The notes below the pieces were generated by a model. That model ran no database searches. It was not told where the DNA came from and saw only the letters and a program-made list of their open reading frames with translations. Made by a program: the position numbers and the translations under genes. From NCBI GenBank assembly GCA_037969115.1, contig JBBKWQ010000298.1, positions 1-6,191 on the forward strand: a DNA stretch of 6,191 nucleotides. Direction: 5' to 3'. The number at the start of each line of letters is the position of its first letter. Position 1 is the stretch's first letter. This document shows, piece by piece, positions 1 through 5,402 of the stretch. This DNA comes from JBBKWQ01 sp037969115. Lineage in GTDB: Bacteria > Actinomycetota > Acidimicrobiia > Acidimicrobiales > Ilumatobacteraceae.

Positions 1-1
1 G

Positions 2-982
2 TATACGCCCAACGCCGGCATCCTCGACTTGCGCGAGGCCCTCGTCGACAAGCTCGCGCGCCGCAACGGCATCACGGCCTCGGTCGACGACATCATCGTG
101 ACTCCGGGCGCCGTCGCTGGGATCTACACCTCGCTGGCGAGCCTCGTGAATCCCGGCGACGAGGTGATGCTGTCCGATCCGAGCTGGCCCAACTATCTGC
201 AGATGACCCTGCTGTTGCAGGCCAAAGCGGTGTACTACCCGCTCCGGCTCGAGCACGATCTCGTGCCAACGGTCGATGACATCGAGTCGCGCATCACCCC
301 GCGCAGCAAGGTGCTGATGCTCAACTCGCCGGGCAACCCGAGCGGCGCAATCATCCCCGAGGAGCGCCTTCGCGAGATCCTCGACCTTGCCCGCAAGTAC
401 GAACTCTGGGTGATCTCCGACGAGGTCTACGACGAGATCTACTTCGATCAACCCCCACCCTCGCTCCAACCGCTCGACACCGACGGCCGTGTCCTCAGCG
501 CGTTCAGCTTCTCGAAGAGCTACTCGATGACGGGCTGGCGCGTTGGATACATGGTCGGTGCCCCGGACATTGTCAAACACATCCTGCGTGCCCAGGAGCC
601 CACCACGTCGTGCGTCAATGCGATCGCCCAGAAAGCTGCGGTCGCGGCAGTCACTGGCGATCAGAGTTGTGTGGCCGAAATGCGCGCCGCATACGGCCGT
701 AGGTCCACGCTGGTGACCGACATCCTCGATGCGCACGGCGTGGCCTACTCGCGTCCGACAGGAGCGTTCTACACGATGATCGACGTGAGTCGATCGGGCA
801 TGCCCGACGTCGACTTCGTCTCGCGCTTGATCTCCGAACGGCGAGTCGCGATCGTGCCGGGCTCCGCGTTCGGTCCGACCTCTGGCAACTTCGCGCGCGT
901 GTCGTTGGCTGCCAGCGACGACGACCTCCGCGTCGGCATCACCCGGGTCGCCGAGGCAGTCAACGAGTGGGGTGCCGCCTAG
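2..982 (+). CDS. Class I/II PLP-dependent aminotransferase, 5' truncated by the window edge
   Basis: The frame is already open at base 2 (YTPNAGILDLREAL), so the TTG at 29 is not a start; 326 residues are visible and roughly 65-75 N-terminal residues lie off the left edge if the family's usual ~390-400 aa applies. The fold-type I aminotransferase motifs are present in order: PGNPSG with the cofactor-contacting Asn; SDEVYDEIY with the PLP-ring Asp and the Tyr; SFSKSYSMTGWRVGY, whose Lys (codon 515-517) forms the Schiff base with PLP; and a C-terminal FARVS Arg (codon 896-898) expected to bind the substrate carboxylate. The family moves an amino group from an amino acid to a 2-oxo acid in the cytoplasm. 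The motif set resembles aspartate/aromatic-type transaminases, but the donor cannot be assigned. It is transcribed towards the ABC operon, so it is not part of that operon. Confidence 0.93.
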   Translation, partial: YTPNAGILDLREALVDKLARRNGITASVDDIIVTPGAVAGIYTSLASLVNPGDEVMLSDPSWPNYLQMTLLLQAKAVYYPLRLEHDLVPTVDDIESRITPRSKVLMLNSPGNPSGAIIPEERLREILDLARKYELWVISDEVYDEIYFDQPPPSLQPLDTDGRVLSAFSFSKSYSMTGWRVGYMVGAPDIVKHILRAQEPTTSCVNAIAQKAAVAAVTGDQSCVAEMRAAYGRRSTLVTDILDAHGVAYSRPTGAFYTMIDVSRSGMPDVDFVSRLISERRVAIVPGSAFGPTSGNFARVSLAASDDDLRVGITRVAEAVNEWGAA

Positions 983-1003
983 CGCGATCGCGAGACGATC
1001 GGC
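983..1003. repeat. Convergent gene junction with short inverted repeat
   Basis: Only 21 bases separate the aminotransferase stop (TAG, 980-982) from the convergent amidohydrolase stop (TGA, read from 1006 to 1004). The stretch holds the palindrome CGCGATCGCG (983-992) and two copies of CGATCG (985-990 and 996-1001), which could pair as a 6-bp stem with a 5-base loop on either strand. There is no T tract on either side, so a classical intrinsic terminator is not supported; it could at best be a weak bidirectional stop or pausing site. Confidence 0.3.
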
Positions 1004-1876
1004 TCAGAACCGGAACAGGCTGAGTGCGGTGCCGCCGCGGATCGCGTCACGCTCCGTAGCCGAAAGGTCAGGCAGCAGGTGGTCGAGCAGGCCGAGAACC
1101 TCGGCATAGCCGGGCTCGAACTCGATCCATGGCCAATCGGATGCCATCAGCATCCGGTCGGCGCCGAACGCCGCCAGCAGGCGCTGGCCGACATCCTGAA
1201 GATCGCGGTACGGATACGGCTCACTGCTGAACGCGTAATGGCCGGAGAAGTGCACGTGAAGATTGGGGTGGTCGGCGGCCATCGCCTCGACAGCGGGCAG
1301 GCCGGCGGGCGGCAACTCGACGTCGAAGTGCGGCCGGCGATACTCGTCGATCCGCATCTCGGCATGCATGTCGGGCAAGAACCCTGAGTGATTGAGCACC
1401 ACCCTCAGGTCGGGCAGGCGCCGCATGATCTGGTCGAGCAGACGCAGTTGCACGATGTCGCCGTAGAACCACACGACCATGCCACGCTCGGCCATCAGTT
1501 CGAACACCGGGAGGCAGGCCAGTGAGTCGAGGGACGTGTGCTCGTCGGCGGCCAGACCGTAGAAGCGCAGGCCCTGCAGGTCGGTCGTGGCGAGGCGCGC
1601 CTCGACGCCTGCGACGTCGTCGGGCTCATCGTGGTCGAAGATGCCAACACCGGCAAAGCGGCCCGGGAAGGCGGTGAGCACCTCGCAAAGGTAGGCGTCG
1701 CCCTTGGAAAGCGGCACCACGATCGCATGTTCGACGCCGGCGCCCTCCATGGCGCCCAGGAACTTTTCGGCGAGCTCCTCGCGACCGGCCTCGGCCATGA
1801 TCGCGACTGGGGTGCGCGGGTAGTCGGCGCTGGCCTTCCGGAACAAGTGGAGATGTCCGTCGACGACCTTTGGCAT
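1004..1876 (-). CDS. Amidohydrolase_2 family (TIM-barrel) hydrolase, possibly lactonase-like
   Basis: This 290-aa protein starts at the ATG at 1876, chosen because AAGGAGG lies 5 bases upstream and the N-terminus then begins MPKVVDGHLHLF, placing the HxH motif (H8, H10) on the first barrel strand as usual. Longer upstream starts would run into the preceding gene. Further motifs are VVLNHSGF (H163), HFSGHYAFS (residues 209-217) and MASDWPW (D247), the expected acid on the last barrel strand. The pattern resembles the COG3618/PF04909 group, which includes sugar lactonases, PDC lactonase and related cytoplasmic hydrolases or decarboxylases. The strand that carries another metal-binding His in some relatives here reads MVVWFYGD (133-140), so a metal-free or single-site chemistry is possible (inference). 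It is the last gene of the transporter operon, 10 bases after the alpha/beta-hydrolase stop; the substrate is unknown. Confidence 0.85.
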   Translation of the reverse strand: MPKVVDGHLHLFRKASADYPRTPVAIMAEAGREELAEKFLGAMEGAGVEHAIVVPLSKGDAYLCEVLTAFPGRFAGVGIFDHDEPDDVAGVEARLATTDLQGLRFYGLAADEHTSLDSLACLPVFELMAERGMVVWFYGDIVQLRLLDQIMRRLPDLRVVLNHSGFLPDMHAEMRIDEYRRPHFDVELPPAGLPAVEAMAADHPNLHVHFSGHYAFSSEPYPYRDLQDVGQRLLAAFGADRMLMASDWPWIEFEPGYAEVLGLLDHLLPDLSATERDAIRGGTALSLFRF

Positions 1877-1881
1877 GGTGG

Positions 1882-1888
1882 CCTCCTT
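1882..1888 (-). promoter_or_regulatory. Strong ribosome binding site overlapping the upstream stop codon
   Basis: On the minus strand, AAGGAGG sits 5 bases before the ATG at 1876. The upstream gene's stop codon TAA (1889-1887) shares two bases with it, giving TAAGGAGG. This decides the amidohydrolase start and suggests that ribosomes finishing the hydrolase gene can restart directly on the next one. Confidence 0.85.
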
Positions 1889-2522
1889 AGCTCTGACGAT
1901 TGAGGTAACGCTTGAAGAACAGTTCGACGTGAGCCCGCACGGTGGGCAGATTCGCCACATCGCGCGGACCGCCGGCGATCGATGCGTTGAAGACGAGCAG
2001 CTTCTGGCCGATCAGATGCGAGAAGAACCTCTGCGTCTCGGTCCCGACGAACTCGGGCCCGTCTCCATGGAGCACCATGCGGACGGAGTGGGTTCGTTGT
2101 GCAACGGCCGCGACGCTTTCGTCGAGCACGGGATTGATCAGCAGTTGTGTGATCACCTGCTGTGCTCGGCCCAGAGATGCTCCGGTGGTGGCCGAGCGGC
2201 CGACGCTCACCAAACCGAACGGCGCCCGATCGGCCAAACCCTCGAGGACTTCGGTCACGGCAGCCAAGCAACCACCGGGATCGGGCTCGTCGCCGTCGGA
2301 CAGGCCATGGCCAGGCAGGTCGACGAGCACGACGTCGAAGCCAAGGGCGGCGATGATCTCGGGCAGCGAACCGAACTCGTCGAGATCGCCCCCGATGTCG
2401 TGAGCGAACAAGATCGTGCCCCGCCCTGATGCCGGGCCGGTGGCTGCACCTGGAATGGTCTGGCCCCGAACGACCGAGCCCGACGCGAGCGGGAATTCGA
2501 CTGCGTTCCGTTCGAATGCCAT
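1887..2522 (-). CDS. Small alpha/beta-hydrolase-fold protein with atypical catalytic residues
   Basis: Read from the second ATG of an ATGATG pair (2525/2522), the protein has 211 aa; GGGGG lies just upstream, and the dppD stop is 11 bases away. Alpha/beta-hydrolase landmarks are the oxyanion-type loop AHDIGG (40-45), VDLPGHGLSDGD (67-78), and a nucleophile-elbow-like VGRSATTG (107-114) with S110 as the candidate nucleophile. The elbow is GRSAT rather than GxSxG. The acid region reads LHGDGPEFV (151-159), with Pro where Asp is usual, and the usual late GH motif is replaced by IAGGPRDVA (182-190), so the standard His is not evident. At 211 aa there is little room for a lid domain. It could be a specialised hydrolase using shifted residues, or a non-catalytic or degenerate member. 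The position between transporter ATPase and amidohydrolase suggests a role on the same imported compound. The first ATG would give 212 aa. Confidence 0.75.
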   Translation of the reverse strand: MAFERNAVEFPLASGSVVRGQTIPGAATGPASGRGTILFAHDIGGDLDEFGSLPEIIAALGFDVVLVDLPGHGLSDGDEPDPGGCLAAVTEVLEGLADRAPFGLVSVGRSATTGASLGRAQQVITQLLINPVLDESVAAVAQRTHSVRMVLHGDGPEFVGTETQRFFSHLIGQKLLVFNASIAGGPRDVANLPTVRAHVELFFKRYLNRQS

Positions 2523-2533
2523 CATCCCCCTAC

Positions 2534-3511
2534 TCAGCCCACCGGGTTGTGACAACGGACCTCGGTGCGAGCACGATGCTCCAGGACCGGACGCTCGACC
2601 CGGCAGATGTCGATGCTTCGGTCGCAGCGGTCGGCGAATGTGCAACCGACCGGCAGCTCGTCGGGCTGCGGCACGCGGCCGGGGACCGACGTGAGTTCGG
2701 TCGCCCCACTGTTGAGCCGTGGCACGGCACCGAGCAATCCGTTCGTGTACGGGTGGTGTGGGGTGGCCAGCACCTCGCCGACCTCGCCCGACTCGACCAC
2801 TTCGCCGGTGTACATCACGACCATCCGGTCGGCGACCGAGGCGACCACTCCGAGGTTGTGGGTGATCAGCATCAACGCCATGCCGCGTTCGCTCTTCAGT
2901 TCTTTCAACCGCTCGAGGATCTGTGCCTGCACCGTGACGTCGAGGGCCGTGGTCGGTTCGTCGGCGATCAGAATCTTCGGATTGTTCACGAGCGCGAGGG
3001 CGATCATCACGCGCTGCGAGATCCCGCCGGAGAGCTGGAAGGGGTACTCGCCGAAGCGACGCTTCGGGTCTTCGATGCCGGCGTCGGCGAGCGCTCCGAG
3101 GGCGAGCTCCTTGGCAACCGCCGACTTCACCTTCTGATGGGCCTTCACAGCCGATGTGAGCAATGTGCCGACGGTGAACATCGGGTCGAGCGCGCTCATC
3201 GGGTCCTGGAAGACCATCGCGATCTCGGCGCCACGGATTGCTCGCATCTCGGAAGCCGAGATCTTGGTCAGGTCGCGGCCGCCGAACATGATCGAGCCAC
3301 CGGTGATGAACAGCGGCGGGCTGGCGATCAGCGACAGTATCGACAGAGCAGTGAGCGATTTGCCACAGCCGCTCTCGCCGACGACCGCGAGTGTCTCGTT
3401 CGGGTACAGCGACATGCTGACATCGCGCACGATGTCGTAGCCGACGCCGTCACCGCGCAGACCGACCGACAGGTCGCGGATGTCGAGCAGAGGTGCGTCG
3501 TCCAAGGTCAC
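2534..3511 (-). CDS. dppD: ABC transporter ATPase, dipeptide/oligopeptide family (DppD/OppD-like)
   Basis: This 325-aa cytoplasmic ATPase powers import through the two permeases encoded just upstream. The full motif set is present: Walker A GESGCGKS (45-52), Q-loop VFQDP (Q102), signature LSGGISQR (160-167; LSGGMxQR is more usual), Walker B ILIADEP with catalytic E185, D-loop ALD, and switch H218 in THNLGVV (usually THD). The C-terminus carries the oligopeptide-transporter extension: PHHPYTNGLL (251-260) and four cysteines at 290, 296, 303 and 320 spaced CX5C-X6-C-X16-C, the arrangement linked to an iron-sulfur cluster in the mycobacterial OppD relative. The start is a GTG overlapping the dppB stop in GTGA (3511-3508), indicating translational coupling. 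The family normally works as a DppD/DppF heterodimer; no DppF follows here. The symbol marks the family, not proven dipeptide specificity. Confidence 0.93.
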   Translation of the reverse strand: MTLDDAPLLDIRDLSVGLRGDGVGYDIVRDVSMSLYPNETLAVVGESGCGKSLTALSILSLIASPPLFITGGSIMFGGRDLTKISASEMRAIRGAEIAMVFQDPMSALDPMFTVGTLLTSAVKAHQKVKSAVAKELALGALADAGIEDPKRRFGEYPFQLSGGISQRVMIALALVNNPKILIADEPTTALDVTVQAQILERLKELKSERGMALMLITHNLGVVASVADRMVVMYTGEVVESGEVGEVLATPHHPYTNGLLGAVPRLNSGATELTSVPGRVPQPDELPVGCTFADRCDRSIDICRVERPVLEHRARTEVRCHNPVG

Positions 3512-4422
3512 TTCCGCAGCCGGGGGTTGGCGAGTGTGTAGCCGACACTGGCCGCAAGGTTGCCCATCGTGACGACGAAAACGAGCAACAGCGAAAAGAA
3601 CTGCACGACCGGATAATCACGTCGGAGCACACCATTGACCAGAACCTGGCCGACGCCTGGCCAACCGAAGATCGTCTCGACCACGAGTGCGTAGCCGACG
3701 ATCTGGCCGATGCGGAGACCGGCGAGCGAGATGATCGGCAGCAACGAGTTACGCAGCACATGTTTGAAGTAGATCCGCCGCTCGCTCAGCCCGGCGGCTC
3801 TGAGGGTCCGCACGAAGTCTTGATTGAGGTTCTCGATCATCGCCGATCGGGTCATGCGCACGGTCAGCGCGATGCCCTCGGCAGCCAACACCACGGCCGG
3901 CAGGATCAGGTACTTGAGGCCTCCCTGCCCAGCCGAGGGCAGCCACCCGAGCGAGGTGGCAAAGATGTGGATCAGGATCAGCGCCAACCAGAAGTTGGGG
4001 ATCGCCATGCCCCCCACAGAGAACGAGGTGATGCCGGTATCGAGCCACGAGTTGCGCTTCAGCGAGGCGACCATGCCGAGCGGGATGCCGATCCCGAACA
4101 CGAGCAGCAGCGACATCCCACCGAGGATCGCGCTGTTCTTGATCTTCTCCACCGCCAGGTCACTGATCGACGCGTTGTTGGTCAACGAGTTGCCGAGGTC
4201 GCCGGTGAGCAGGTCACCGATATAGGTGAAGTACTGCTTGAGGATCGGCCGATCGAGACCCATCTGTTGGCGGAAGAGATCACGGTCAGCGGCCGAGGCC
4301 GACGCCGGGAGCCGAGCAGCCGTGACATCGCCACCCGACAACCGGATCGCGGCGAACACCGCGAGCGATGATGCCATCAGGAGCACCAACGTGAGGATCG
4401 TGGTCTTGAGAATGGCCTTCAT
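3508..4422 (-). CDS. dppB: ABC transporter permease, DppB/OppB-like
   Basis: This 304-aa inner-membrane protein is one half of the transport channel. Layout: a first membrane helix at about 7-27, then the long extracytoplasmic segment typical of DppB (about 28-96, including QQMGLDRPILKQY and LLTGDLGNSL), then hydrophobic helices at about 97-120, 133-158, 168-190, 228-250 and 275-298. The cytoplasmic coupling (EAA) loop reads RTLRAAGLSERRIYFKHVLR (205-224) and is followed by NSLLP; VVETIFGWPGVGQ (247-259) and the terminal NPRLR are also family hallmarks. Its ATG overlaps the dppC stop by ATGA (4422-4419) and its own stop overlaps the dppD start by GTGA. There is little Shine-Dalgarno sequence before the ATG, consistent with coupled re-initiation. 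The transported solute cannot be inferred from the permease. Confidence 0.93.
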   Translation of the reverse strand: MKAILKTTILTLVLLMASSLAVFAAIRLSGGDVTAARLPASASAADRDLFRQQMGLDRPILKQYFTYIGDLLTGDLGNSLTNNASISDLAVEKIKNSAILGGMSLLLVFGIGIPLGMVASLKRNSWLDTGITSFSVGGMAIPNFWLALILIHIFATSLGWLPSAGQGGLKYLILPAVVLAAEGIALTVRMTRSAMIENLNQDFVRTLRAAGLSERRIYFKHVLRNSLLPIISLAGLRIGQIVGYALVVETIFGWPGVGQVLVNGVLRRDYPVVQFFSLLLVFVVTMGNLAASVGYTLANPRLRK

Positions 4423-5270
4423 TGTGAGCTCGCTCGATCGAGTGCGGTACGCAGCCTGGGATCGAGAAGATCGCGCAGGCCATCACCGATCAGACTGACG
4501 CTCAACACCATCAAGAAGATGATCACACCCGGGATCGTCGACTCCCAGTGGTTGAGGCGCATGTAGTTGCGTCCTTCTGACACCATCTGTCCGAGGCTCG
4601 GCAGTGGGGGCTGCGCACCCATCCCGACGAACGAGAGGGCGGCCTCGGCAATGATCGCCACGGCGATGTAGTACGACGACAACACGAGCGCAACCGGGAT
4701 CACGTTTGGCGCTACATGGCGGGTGATGATCCGAAATGTCGAGTAGCCGCCCGCCTTGGAGGCGACCACGAACTCTCGCTCCGAAATGCCGAGCACCTCG
4801 CCGCGCACCACCCGCGCGATGGCGACCGTGTTGACCAGTGCAACCGCCAGAATGACGGGCAGCAGACCCGACCCGATACTCGCCGCCGCAAGCACGGCCA
4901 CGAGGATCAGCGGGAATCCCCAGATGAAGTCGACGATGAGGCTGATCACGCTGTCGACGGGACCTTTGACGTAGCCGGCGACCAGGCCGATCAGCGTGCC
5001 GAGCACGACGGCCAACCCCGTGACCGAGATCGCCACCAGCAAGCTGATGCGGATGCCGAATGTGGCCCGAGCGGCGAGATTGCGACCGAGCCCGTCGGTG
5101 CCGAAGAAGGCCCCCTCCGTGCCGACCGGCTTGTGGCCGAGTAGCAGGTCCTGGTTGGCGTAGTCACCGAACACCATCGGGCCGAACACGCCGAGCAGCA
5201 CGATCACGAGCCCAATCATCGAGCCGACGACGAGCTGCCTGTTCTTGCGAAAGCGGTGGAACCAACTCAC
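4419..5270 (-). CDS. dppC: ABC transporter permease, DppC/OppC-like
   Basis: This 283-aa inner-membrane protein pairs with the DppB-like permease. It has a short basic N-terminus (FHRFRKNRQ), a first helix at about 13-34, the extracytoplasmic motif FFGTDGLGRN (55-64), helices at about 74-98, 106-128, 134-154, 190-215 and 245-262, a coupling loop REFVVASKAGGYSTFRIITR (165-184) followed by HVAPN, then LSFVGMGAQPPLPSLGQMV (212-230) and the ending GLRDLLDPRLR (264-274). The start is the GTG at 5270: an in-frame TGA lies 12 bases upstream, so no longer start exists in this frame, and AGGTGAG stands 8 bases before it. The cytoplasmic N-terminus (about 12 residues) is short; many family members carry a longer tail. 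The neighbouring upstream frame that ends on this start codon is described separately. Confidence 0.92.
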   Translation of the reverse strand: MSWFHRFRKNRQLVVGSMIGLVIVLLGVFGPMVFGDYANQDLLLGHKPVGTEGAFFGTDGLGRNLAARATFGIRISLLVAISVTGLAVVLGTLIGLVAGYVKGPVDSVISLIVDFIWGFPLILVAVLAAASIGSGLLPVILAVALVNTVAIARVVRGEVLGISEREFVVASKAGGYSTFRIITRHVAPNVIPVALVLSSYYIAVAIIAEAALSFVGMGAQPPLPSLGQMVSEGRNYMRLNHWESTIPGVIIFLMVLSVSLIGDGLRDLLDPRLRTALDRASSQ

Positions 5271-5395
5271 CCGGCGCGCTCACCTGAACTCATGGACACC
5301 GACGGGCTCGCCGAGGACAAGCCCGTCCAGTCGTCCGTGGGGACCCGGCCGGCTCTCGAACCAGCCGGGTCGCCACCCGAGCGATAACTGTGCAT
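5267..5395 (-). CDS. Possible 42-aa leader ORF coupled to dppC
   Basis: An ATG at 5395, 7 bases after the binding-protein stop codon and preceded by TAAGG with a CGCCG spacer, opens a 42-codon frame that fills the gap and ends at TGA 5269-5267, overlapping the dppC GTG as GTGA. That is the same 4-base junction used by the two following gene pairs. The product would be hydrophilic and Ser/Gly-rich (10 Ser, 7 Gly), beginning MHSYRSGGDPAGSRAGRVPT and ending SMSSGERAG, with no membrane helix or known domain. Against it: by hand count GC by codon position is about 57/74/79%, and second-position GC of 74% is high for a normal protein; the two hairpins in the same DNA could by themselves explain its composition. 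It could also be a former N-terminal tail of DppC in the other frame. I regard it as a candidate only. Confidence 0.3.
   Translation of the reverse strand: MHSYRSGGDPAGSRAGRVPTDDWTGLSSASPSVSMSSGERAG
5279..5285 (-). promoter_or_regulatory. Ribosome binding site of the dppC-like gene
   Basis: AGGTGAG on the minus strand is 8 bases before the GTG at 5270, the only start available in that frame after an upstream TGA. It lies downstream of both hairpins, so it would remain accessible when they are folded. Confidence 0.6.
5301..5327 (-). promoter_or_regulatory. RNA hairpin II before dppC
   Basis: In minus-strand RNA, bases 5327-5316 pair with 5312-5301: eight continuous Watson-Crick pairs (GACGGGCU with AGCCCGUC), then G.U, C-G, G.U, C-G closing a 3-base loop. 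Again both non-canonical positions (5319/5309 and 5317/5311) are G.U only on the minus strand. It lies 14 bases downstream of hairpin I and about 30 bases before the dppC start, leaving the ribosome binding site free. There is no U tract. Confidence 0.55.
5342..5371 (-). promoter_or_regulatory. RNA hairpin I after the binding-protein gene
   Basis: In minus-strand RNA, GACCCGGCUGGUU (5371-5359) pairs with AGCCGGCCGGGUC (5354-5342): a 13-bp stem with a CGAG tetraloop. Eleven pairs are Watson-Crick and two (5363/5350 and 5360/5353) are G.U; on the plus strand those two would be C.A mismatches, so the structure favours the operon transcript. No U tract follows, so it is more likely a 3'-end stabiliser, RNase barrier or partial attenuator than an intrinsic terminator. 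Confidence 0.6.
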
Positions 5396-5402
5396 CGGCG
5401 CC

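Noticed and set aside
1003..1024. CTCAG...CTGAG inverted repeat near the amidohydrolase stop as a terminator
   Set aside because: Only 5-bp arms with a 12-base loop, mostly inside the coding region, and no T tract.
1877..1960. Upstream in-frame start (1960) for the amidohydrolase
   Set aside because: AAGGAGG five bases before the ATG at 1876 and the family-typical position of HxH decide for the shorter form.
1495..2271. 258-codon minus-strand frame overlapping amidohydrolase and alpha/beta hydrolase in another phase
   Set aside because: Arg/Ser-rich translation without domains, straddling two well-supported genes; a frame shadow.
1875..2429. 184-codon plus-strand frame opposite the alpha/beta-hydrolase gene
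   Set aside because: It is antisense to a gene with recognisable fold motifs, a good ribosome binding site and tight operon spacing; no protein family is visible in the plus-strand translation.
2523..2645. Upstream in-frame start (2645) for the alpha/beta-hydrolase gene
   Set aside because: It would overlap dppD by more than 100 bases and add a Pro/Arg/His-rich leader; the ATG pair at 2525/2522 follows a G-rich ribosome binding site just after the dppD stop.
2429..3541. 370-codon open frame on the plus strand
   Set aside because: It lies antisense across the complete DppD-type ATPase and part of the hydrolase. The product is Arg/Asp/His-rich with no recognisable domain, as expected of the antisense shadow of GC-rich codons.
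3493..4371. 292-codon open frame on the plus strand
   Set aside because: Antisense to the DppB-type permease; highly charged, low-complexity translation with no motifs, while the opposite strand encodes a full set of permease hallmarks.
5271..5402. Internal promoter for dppC in the gap
   Set aside because: On the minus strand no convincing pair of -35 and -10 boxes at proper spacing was found; the sequence is dominated by the two GC-rich stems.
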